Positions 14,093 through 19,267 of a stretch of 19,267 bases of DNA are shown here, one piece after another. The stretch's first letter is position 1; each line of letters opens with the position of its first letter. The stretch spans positions 1 through 19,267 of the forward strand of contig JAGHYO010000013.1 in assembly GCA_017743605.1 (NCBI GenBank). The letters run 5' to 3'. Under the pieces are notes generated by a model that was not told the DNA's origin, ran no database searches, and saw nothing but the letters and a program-made list of their open reading frames with translations. A program made the position numbers and the translations under genes. This DNA is from Thermoflexus sp. Lineage in GTDB: Bacteria; Chloroflexota; Anaerolineae; Thermoflexales; Thermoflexaceae.

Positions 14093-14121
14093 ACTATAGC
14101 AGAGGAGAGCCCTCACGTCAA
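14093..14121 (-). promoter_or_regulatory. Strong sigma70-type promoter at the hypD 3' end, driving the small-gene island
   Basis: On the minus strand TTGACG (14121-14116) and TATAGT (14098-14093) are separated by exactly 17 nt, and the -10 is extended (TGCTATAGT). The -35 box lies within the last codons of hypD, just before its stop. Predicted start is near 14086, about 40 nt before the TTG of the remnant. It should transcribe the remnant and the 76-aa/DUF2283 pair. Confidence 0.7.
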
Positions 14122-15282
14122 GTCTGTCCCTTCCAGCTCCCTCATTCCCTTAGGCCCTGTGATGTGCCCCCCGTATTCATACCAGATGCGGCAGGCTCCC
14201 TCGCTGCTCACCATGCAGGCACCTACGGGGTTCTCAGGCGTGCACTCTTTGCCGAAGAGCCGGCAATCGTAGGGCGTGGCGATGCCGGCCATGATGTTGC
14301 CGCAGAGGCATTCCTGGGTGAGACGGGGCGGGGTGTCGCCCAGCCATTCGGAGAGCCGGATCTCGAAGCGGGCCCGAGCGTCCACCCAGGCGTATTTCCG
14401 CCGCAGGCGCAGGTTGCCGTTGGGAACATAGGCGATGCCCCGCCAGACCCCGCTCTCGGTCTCGAAGACCTCCCACAGCAGCCGCTGGGCGTTGCGGTTG
14501 CCCTCCGGCGTGACGCAGCGCGGATAGGCGTTGACCACCCGTTTCTCCCCCCGGCGGATCAGCTCCACCAGTTGCACCAGGGCGCTCAGGATGTCCAGGG
14601 GCTCGAAGCCGGCCACCACCACCGGGATGCCGTGGCGTTCCACGAAGCGCTCGAAGATCTTCCACCCGGTGATGGTGGCGGCGTGGCCGGCGGCCAGGAA
14701 CCCCCGCACCCGGGTCTGGGGCATCTCGGCCACGATCTCCATCGCGGGCGGGACGTATTTTTGGGCGGACAGGACGGAGAAGTTCTTCGGAGGGCTGGAG
14801 AGGATGACAGCGGCGGTGGCCACCGCGGTGGTCTCAAAGCCGGTGGCGAAGAAGACCACCTCGCGGTCGGTCTCCCGGGCGATCTGCAACGCCTCCCACG
14901 GGCTGTAGATCACCCGGACATCCGCGCCCTCCGCTTTCGCCTCCGCCAGGGACTTGCGGGTCCCGGGCACCCGGAACATGTCCCCGAAGGTGGCCAGGAT
15001 CACCCCCTGCTCGGCCAGGTAAACGGCCTCGTCCACCTCTGGCATGTCGGTCACGCACACCGGGCAGCCGGGCCCCATGATCACCTGGAGGTTCGGTGGG
15101 ATCAGGCTTCGGAGACCGAAGCGGGCGATGCTCTGCTCATGGGTGCCGCAAACGTGCATGATAGTGATAGGCTCGTGCAGATCCTGGCACAGCCGGTCCA
15201 GGGCTTGCCGGAAGGCCTGCACCCGTTCCGGATCCCGGAACTCCAGCCGCTCAGAAGGCTTCGCGATGCGCGCCCGGATCAT
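14113..15282 (-). CDS. hypD: Hydrogenase maturation protein HypD
   Basis: HypD is a 389-aa [4Fe-4S] scaffold on which, together with HypC, the Fe(CN)2CO unit is assembled. Signatures are IMHVCGTHEQSI (Cys45), GPGCPVCVTDMPE (Cys73, Cys76), FATGFETTAVATA, FLAAGHAATITG, VAGFEPLDIL, and a C-terminal cluster-binding set in ECLCGNI, YDCRLFGKEC, GACMVSSEGACRIWY. Length is normal. The ATG at 15282 overlaps the hypC stop as ATGA, ensuring coupled synthesis of partners. It is the last gene of the hypABFCD run. Confidence 0.97.
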   Translation of the reverse strand: MIRARIAKPSERLEFRDPERVQAFRQALDRLCQDLHEPITIMHVCGTHEQSIARFGLRSLIPPNLQVIMGPGCPVCVTDMPEVDEAVYLAEQGVILATFGDMFRVPGTRKSLAEAKAEGADVRVIYSPWEALQIARETDREVVFFATGFETTAVATAAVILSSPPKNFSVLSAQKYVPPAMEIVAEMPQTRVRGFLAAGHAATITGWKIFERFVERHGIPVVVAGFEPLDILSALVQLVELIRRGEKRVVNAYPRCVTPEGNRNAQRLLWEVFETESGVWRGIAYVPNGNLRLRRKYAWVDARARFEIRLSEWLGDTPPRLTQECLCGNIMAGIATPYDCRLFGKECTPENPVGACMVSSEGACRIWYEYGGHITGPKGMRELEGTDLT

Positions 15283-15560
15283 GGCCCTTCCTCCACGGAG
15301 CGGAGCTCATCCTGGATCTCGGTGCGTAGCAGATCCTCTTCAGTGGCCTGGAGGAGGGCCTCGTAGAAAGCCAGAGTGCTCTCCGTCTCCTCCGGGGGGA
15401 TGCGGCGGATGGCAAAGCCCACGTGGACCAGGACGTAGTCCCCTGGCGAAACGGGCTCATCCACCGTGTGGAGCAGCACTGGCTTGCGCACTCCCCAGAA
15501 ATCCACCAGAGCGGTCATCTCGTTCACCTCTACGACTTTGCCTGGCACGCCTAAGCACAT
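15279..15560 (-). CDS. hypC: Hydrogenase maturation chaperone HypC
   Basis: This 93-aa chaperone brings the Fe(CN)2CO fragment from HypD to the immature large subunit. It begins MCLGVPGKVVEV with the essential Cys2 and has the OB-like VHVGFAIRRIPPEE motif typical of HypC/HupF. An acidic C-terminal helix (LLQATEEDLLRTEIQDELRS) follows. The start at 15560 is fixed by Cys2 and an excellent AGGAGG site, and it overlaps the hypF stop (TGATG). The same frame is open far upstream, but that portion is antisense-like reading of hypF. Confidence 0.95.
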   Translation of the reverse strand: MCLGVPGKVVEVNEMTALVDFWGVRKPVLLHTVDEPVSPGDYVLVHVGFAIRRIPPEETESTLAFYEALLQATEEDLLRTEIQDELRSVEEGP

Positions 15561-17986
15561 CACACACCTCCTGTAGACAACGGATCGGAAGCCCCCGGCT
15601 GGCGGGATGCTCCCTCGAGACAGGCTGCGGCGATCAGGATCTGGCCCAGGCTGATTCCCCCATCGTTGGGCGGGACCTGGCGGTGCAGGAGGACGGTGAA
15701 GCCTTCCTCTTCCAGACGTCGGGCGGCCTCTTCGGTCAGATAACGATTCTGGAAGCAGCCGCCGGTCAGCGCCACCCGCGTCTCCCCCACGGCCCGGGCC
15801 ACGGCGACGATGGCCTCCACCAGGGCCCGGTGAAAGCGCGCGGCGATCTTCTCCCGCTCCACGCCGCGCCGCAGATCCTCCCGGATCGCCTCCAGGAGGG
15901 GGCGCCAGTCCAGGATCCAGGCGGGCTCTCCCCTGGAGTTTTCCACCAGGGGAAGCGGATAAGCGCGCCGCTCGGCGGGATCGGCGAGGAACTCCAGCGC
16001 CATGGCCGCCTGGCCTTCGAAGCTCACCTGCTGGTGCAGATCCAGCATGGCCGCCACCGCGTCGAACAGCCGCCCCATGCTGGAGGTGCGCGGAGCGTTC
16101 AGCCCGCGGGCGATCATCCGGGCCAGGGCCTGGCGTTCGGCCGGGCGCAGCGCCCGCACCGGCGGGAGGTCCTCCCATTCCATCGCCGCCTCGCCCGCCA
16201 TCTCCCACAGCAGCGCGAAGGCGACCCGTCGGGGCTCGTAGACCGCCGCGTCCCCTCCGGGCAGGGAGAAAGGCCGCAGGCTGGCGACGCGCCGGAAGCC
16301 GGAGGCGTCCCCCCACAAGAACTCGCCGCCCCAGATGGTCCCATCCGGTCCGTAGCCGGTGCCATCCCAGGCGACCCCCAGGGCCGGGCCTTCCACGCCG
16401 TGATCGGCCAGACAGGCCGCCAGATGGGCGTGATGGTGCTGGATCGGGAGAAGGGGCAACGGAGAGGGAAGCCGGACCAGCAGGGGGAGGTCCCCGGCGG
16501 CGGCCCGTTGCGCCCAGATCGTCGAGGCGTAGTCCGGGTGCAGATCGTGGGCGATGGCGACCGGCTCCGCCTCATACAGGCGGAGGAAATCCACGATCAT
16601 GCGCTCGAAGGTCCGGAGGGCCTCCACCGTGTCCAGGTCTCCGATGTGGGGGCTCAGGAAGATCTGGCGGCCGACGCTGAGGGCGATGGTGTTCTTGAGG
16701 TGCCCGCCCACGGCCAGCAAGGTGGGCAGCGGCCGGCTCAGGAGGATGGGCAGCGGCGCGAAGCCGCGAGCCCGACGGAGGATGCGGGGCTCCCCCCGCA
16801 TCCAGACCATCACGCTGTCGTCGGCGTGGCGGGCGATGGGGCGGTTGTGGATCAGAAAAGCGTCGGCGACGCGGGCCAGCCGCTGGAAGGCCTCTCGCTC
16901 GTTGGTGCAGATGGGCTCGTCGGTCAGGTTGCCGCTGGTGGCCACCACGGGGAAGTCCAGCTCCCGCAGCAACAGATGGTGCAGCGGCGTGTAGGGGAGC
17001 ATCACCCCCAGGTAGGGGTTCCCGGGGGCCACGTTCGGGGCCACCGGGGCTCCGGGCCGGCGGGGGAGCAGCACGATGGGGGCCTCCGGCCCGGCGAGCA
17101 GCGCCTCGATCTCCGGCGAGGTCTCGCACATCGCGCGAACCTGATCGAGGTCCCGGGCCATCAGGGCCAAGGGCTTGTCGCGGCGGGGCTTGCGAGCTCG
17201 CAGCCGCGCGATGGCCTCCTCGTTCCGCGCGTCGACCATGAGGTGGAATCCCCCCAGCCCTTTGACGGCCACGATCTGGCCCGCGCGCAGAGCGGCCGCT
17301 GCCCGGCGCAGCGCCGCGTCCCCCCGGGGGATCCGGCGGTATTCCCCCACCTGAAGGGGGAAGTCCGGGTGGTCCTCCCCATCCGAATCGGCGGAGGGCT
17401 CCCGCGCGTAGAACGCGAGGGTCGGGCCGCAGCGCGGACACGCGTTGGGCTGGGCGTGGAACCGGCGGTCCAGCGGGTTCTCATACTCCGCCTGGCAGTC
17501 CGGGCACATGCGGAACCGGCGCATGGTGGTGTGAGGCCGGTCGTAGGGCAGGGCCTCCATGATGGTCCAGCGCGGTCCGCAATCGGTGCAGTTGGTGAAC
17601 GGATAGCGATAGCGGCGATCGGCGGGGTCCAGGATCTCGGAGAGGCAGCGCGGGCATGTGGCGATATCCGGGAGGATCAGGACCGTTTTCTCCCCTTCCC
17701 CCTCGCTGTGGCGGATCTCGAAGCCGGCGTAGCCGGCCGGGTCCAGCGGAAGGGTGTGAAGGTTGTGGATGCAAGCGCGGGGAGGGACTTCCCGGGGGAG
17801 GCGCTCCAGGAAGCGCGCCAGGGCAGGCGGGGAGCCTTCCACCTCGATGAACACCCCCTGGGGATCATTCCGGACCCACCCGGCCAGGCCCAGCTCGGTG
17901 GCCAGCCGGTAGATGTAAGGACGGAACCCCACGCCCTGCACGGCGCCCTGGATCTCCACCCGCAGCCGTCGCCGTTCAGCGGCCAT
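15560..17986 (-). CDS. hypF: Carbamoyltransferase HypF
   Basis: HypF is an 808-aa multidomain enzyme that converts carbamoyl phosphate into a carbamoyl-adenylate and transfers the group to the HypE Cys. Domains run in order. The acylphosphatase has VQGVGFRPYIYRLA. The double zinc finger has CPRC...CTDC...CPDC...CPRC, about residues 110-185. The YrdC/Sua5-like part includes VKGLGGFHLMVDA, RKPRRDKPLALMARD and VATSGNLTDEPI. The Kae1/TobZ-like C-terminal part has HHHAHLAACLADHG and LTGGCFQNRYLTE. It is somewhat longer than typical HypF (about 750-770), partly from an insert after the zinc fingers. ATG at 17986 with GAGGGG upstream is preferred to TTG at 18007. It overlaps hypB by 11 nt. Confidence 0.97.
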   Translation of the reverse strand: MAAERRRLRVEIQGAVQGVGFRPYIYRLATELGLAGWVRNDPQGVFIEVEGSPPALARFLERLPREVPPRACIHNLHTLPLDPAGYAGFEIRHSEGEGEKTVLILPDIATCPRCLSEILDPADRRYRYPFTNCTDCGPRWTIMEALPYDRPHTTMRRFRMCPDCQAEYENPLDRRFHAQPNACPRCGPTLAFYAREPSADSDGEDHPDFPLQVGEYRRIPRGDAALRRAAAALRAGQIVAVKGLGGFHLMVDARNEEAIARLRARKPRRDKPLALMARDLDQVRAMCETSPEIEALLAGPEAPIVLLPRRPGAPVAPNVAPGNPYLGVMLPYTPLHHLLLRELDFPVVATSGNLTDEPICTNEREAFQRLARVADAFLIHNRPIARHADDSVMVWMRGEPRILRRARGFAPLPILLSRPLPTLLAVGGHLKNTIALSVGRQIFLSPHIGDLDTVEALRTFERMIVDFLRLYEAEPVAIAHDLHPDYASTIWAQRAAAGDLPLLVRLPSPLPLLPIQHHHAHLAACLADHGVEGPALGVAWDGTGYGPDGTIWGGEFLWGDASGFRRVASLRPFSLPGGDAAVYEPRRVAFALLWEMAGEAAMEWEDLPPVRALRPAERQALARMIARGLNAPRTSSMGRLFDAVAAMLDLHQQVSFEGQAAMALEFLADPAERRAYPLPLVENSRGEPAWILDWRPLLEAIREDLRRGVEREKIAARFHRALVEAIVAVARAVGETRVALTGGCFQNRYLTEEAARRLEEEGFTVLLHRQVPPNDGGISLGQILIAAACLEGASRQPGASDPLSTGGV

Positions 17987-18650
17987 GATCCCCTCGACGC
18001 GCCTCAAGTTGCGCCGTCAGCCATCCCACCCACTCGTCCACGCCCTGGCCGGTCCGACAGGAGAGGAGGAAGAGAGGGATCCCCGGGCGGAGGATCGACA
18101 GGCCGTGCCGGAAGGCGGAGAGGTCGAAGTCGATGTAGGGCATGAGGTCCGCTTTGTTGAGCACAACGGCGTCGGCCTTTTGGAACATCCCCGGATACTT
18201 GTAGGGCTTGTCGTGTCCCTCGGGGACGCTGGCGATTACCACCCGGAGGTGGGCCCCCAGGTCGAACTCCGCCGGGCAGATCAGGTTGCCGACGTTCTCG
18301 ATGAACAGCAGGTCGAGGTCGGGAAGGGAGAGATGGGAGAGGGCAGAGCGGACCATAGGGGCGTCTAGGTGGCACGCCCCGCCGGTGTTGATCTGCACCA
18401 CCGGGACGTTGCGGGCGGCGATGCGCTCGGCGTCTATGGTGGAGGCGATGTCCCCCTCGATCACCCCGACGCGCAGGGAAGGGGAAAGGCGCTCCAGGGT
18501 GGCGAGGATCAGGCTGGTCTTGCCAGCCCCGGGGGAGGACATCAGGTTGACCACGAGCAGGCCGGCGGCATCGAAAGCCGTTCGGTTCTCCGCGGCCGCC
18601 ATGTCATTGGCGCTAAGGATAGCCTTCACCACCGGGATGTAGGTCGCCAT
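17976..18650 (-). CDS. hypB: Hydrogenase nickel incorporation GTPase HypB
   Basis: HypB is a 224-aa GTPase that helps HypA deliver Ni to the large subunit. The P-loop SSPGAGKTS (GAGKT at 41-45), GVIEGDIAST, GGACHLDA (the Cys-His metal site at the dimer interface), FIENVGNLICPAEFDLG and VLNKADLMPY (G4) are all clear. The N-terminus starts directly with MATYIPVVKAIL. It has neither the CxxCGC high-affinity Ni motif of E. coli HypB nor a His-rich stretch, so it cannot store Ni in that way. ATG at 18650 has GAGGTG about 5 nt upstream and lies 38 nt inside hypA. The longer open frame upstream is hypA in another phase. Confidence 0.96.
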   Translation of the reverse strand: MATYIPVVKAILSANDMAAAENRTAFDAAGLLVVNLMSSPGAGKTSLILATLERLSPSLRVGVIEGDIASTIDAERIAARNVPVVQINTGGACHLDAPMVRSALSHLSLPDLDLLFIENVGNLICPAEFDLGAHLRVVIASVPEGHDKPYKYPGMFQKADAVVLNKADLMPYIDFDLSAFRHGLSILRPGIPLFLLSCRTGQGVDEWVGWLTAQLEARRGDHGR

Positions 18651-18993
18651 CTTCCACCTCGATGCACTCCACAAGACAGCGGTTTCCTCCTTCGATCTGA
18701 ATGTCGAAGCTGCCGCAGAGAGGGCAGGCGGGCAGGAGCGGGGGCTCCACCAGGAACGTGCCGCCGCAGGTCTGACAACGTCCCTCCCCGGGCTCCCTGC
18801 GGATGCGCAGGAGGGCGCCTTCGGCGAGGGTGCCTTTGCTGAGCAGTTCGAAGTAGAAGCGGATGGAGTCATCGACGTAGCTGGTCAGCGCGCCTACCGT
18901 GAGCCCCACCGCCGTGACCCGGCGCGCCCCCGCCGCCTCCGCCGCCTCCAGCACGACGGATAGGATTGCCTGGGTGATCGCCAGCTCGTGCAT
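18613..18993 (-). CDS. hypA: Hydrogenase nickel-insertion metallochaperone HypA
   Basis: This 126-aa protein starts MHELAITQAIL, where His2 and the free N-terminus bind Ni. It has the structural zinc site CQTCGG (Cys73, Cys76) and CPLCGS (Cys90, Cys93). The C-terminus carries about ten extra residues (EDGDLHPGGEGYP) compared with many HypA proteins, because the gene reads into hypB by 38 nt. ATG at 18993 has GAGAGG about 6 nt upstream. It is the first gene of the hyp operon, about 75 nt downstream of the predicted transcription start. Confidence 0.96.
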   Translation of the reverse strand: MHELAITQAILSVVLEAAEAAGARRVTAVGLTVGALTSYVDDSIRFYFELLSKGTLAEGALLRIRREPGEGRCQTCGGTFLVEPPLLPACPLCGSFDIQIEGGNRCLVECIEVEDGDLHPGGEGYP

Positions 18994-19053
18994 AGACGCC
19001 CTCTCGTTCTCCCGGCGCTCTGACCTGAGTTGGGCGCTCCTGAAGCGGTCCTC

Positions 19054-19072
19054 ACAATTCTAGGCTCATTGT
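19054..19072. promoter_or_regulatory. Inverted repeat ACAAT-N9-ATTGT at the hypA transcription start
   Basis: A perfect 5-bp inverted repeat with a 9-bp spacer lies immediately downstream of the predicted -10 box and covers the expected +1. It is short enough to arise by chance, so it is a candidate operator only. Confidence 0.25.
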
Positions 19073-19074
19073 AC

Positions 19075-19103
19075 CTTATATCCCTCTCCCTTCTTTCGTG
19101 CAA
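19075..19103 (-). promoter_or_regulatory. Candidate sigma70-type promoter of the hypABFCD operon
   Basis: On the minus strand TTGCAC (19103-19098) and TATAAG (19080-19075) are separated by 17 nt. The predicted start near 19068 gives a 75-nt leader to hypA. No gene lies between this element and hypA, and the possible gene on the other side ends at 19141. Confidence 0.6.
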
Positions 19104-19140
19104 ATTGGAAGGGGCCTGAGATGAACTTTCTACCAGGCAG

Positions 19141-19267
19141 TTAGTGAAGCAACGCCGAGAGCCCCCGACACGCCGCGATGCCTTCCAGCAAACCCCAACG
19201 GGCCCCCCTCCACTCCGGATCCGGGTCCTCTCCGCCCGGGCCCACCCCTTCAGCAGGCAAGACCCTG
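19141..19267 (-). CDS. Possible C-terminal end of an unrecognised gene (cut by window edge)
   Basis: An open minus-strand frame enters from the right edge and ends with TAA at 19143-19141, giving 41 residues that end ...GLLEGIAACRGLSALLH. Third positions are G/C-rich as in the neighbouring genes, and the stop lies just before the hypA promoter, which suits a real gene end. No domain is recognisable and a plus-strand frame is also open here, so this is tentative. Confidence 0.3.
   Translation of the reverse strand, partial: RVLPAEGVGPGGEDPDPEWRGARWGLLEGIAACRGLSALLH

Noticed and set aside
15044..18145. 1033-codon open frame on the plus strand opposite hypD, hypC, hypF and hypB
   Set aside because: It is antisense to four unmistakable hyp genes, is Gly/Pro/Arg-rich without domains, and is the expected shadow of GC-rich codons.
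1..19267. tRNA, rRNA, CRISPR array, insertion sequence or transposase
   Set aside because: No cloverleaf-like segment, regular repeat-spacer pattern, terminal inverted repeats or transposase motifs were seen on either strand.

Overview
All recognisable genes lie on the minus strand, so the window reads from right to left. High GC, many start/stop overlaps (ATGA, TGATG) and the gene content suggest a thermophilic bacterium, plausibly Chloroflexota (Thermoflexus-like). That placement is an inference from gene style, not a marker-based assignment.

Right to left, the layout is as follows. (1) A possible gene 3' end lies at the right edge (19141-19267), followed by a good promoter (19075-19103). 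(2) A [NiFe]-hydrogenase maturation operon, hypA-hypB-hypF-hypC-hypD (18993 to 14113), is tightly coupled. (3) A short, visibly AT-richer island (about 13404-14121) has its own promoter overlapping the hypD stop, a truncated MNT-type nucleotidyltransferase remnant, a 76-aa protein that looks like a small toxin, and a DUF2283 protein. (4) About 380 bp contains no convincing gene. (5) A crotonase-family gene with atypical catalytic residues precedes hypE, so hypE is separated from the other hyp genes. (6) A 149-bp control region carries an extended -10 promoter, a dyad resembling a Rex or CRP-type operator, and a leader hairpin. (7) A group 3b-type NAD(P)-linked [NiFe]-hydrogenase operon follows: beta (Fe-S), a cyclic-nucleotide-binding-domain protein without HTH, gamma (FAD/NAD(P)/2Fe-2S), delta (small), alpha (large) and the maturation protease. 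(8) Only 23 bp later comes a run of glycan-type genes: SAM methyltransferase, HpcH/HpaI aldolase, NAD-dependent epimerase with its catalytic Tyr replaced, GT2 glycosyltransferase, a second methyltransferase and a GT39-like membrane glycosyltransferase. (9) The start of a metallo-beta-lactamase-fold hydrolase is cut by the left edge.

HypA/HypB insert Ni. HypF and HypE make the CN ligands, and HypC/HypD carry and build the Fe(CN)2CO unit. The protease removes the C-terminal tail of the large subunit. The mature alpha-delta module exchanges electrons with NAD(P)H through the beta and gamma subunits. All six hyp functions and a matching protease are within the window, so the cluster looks self-sufficient. 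The items most worth a second look are the HTH-less CNB gene inside the hydrogenase operon, the operator-like dyad at its promoter, the atypical crotonase between hyp genes, and the altered epimerase.
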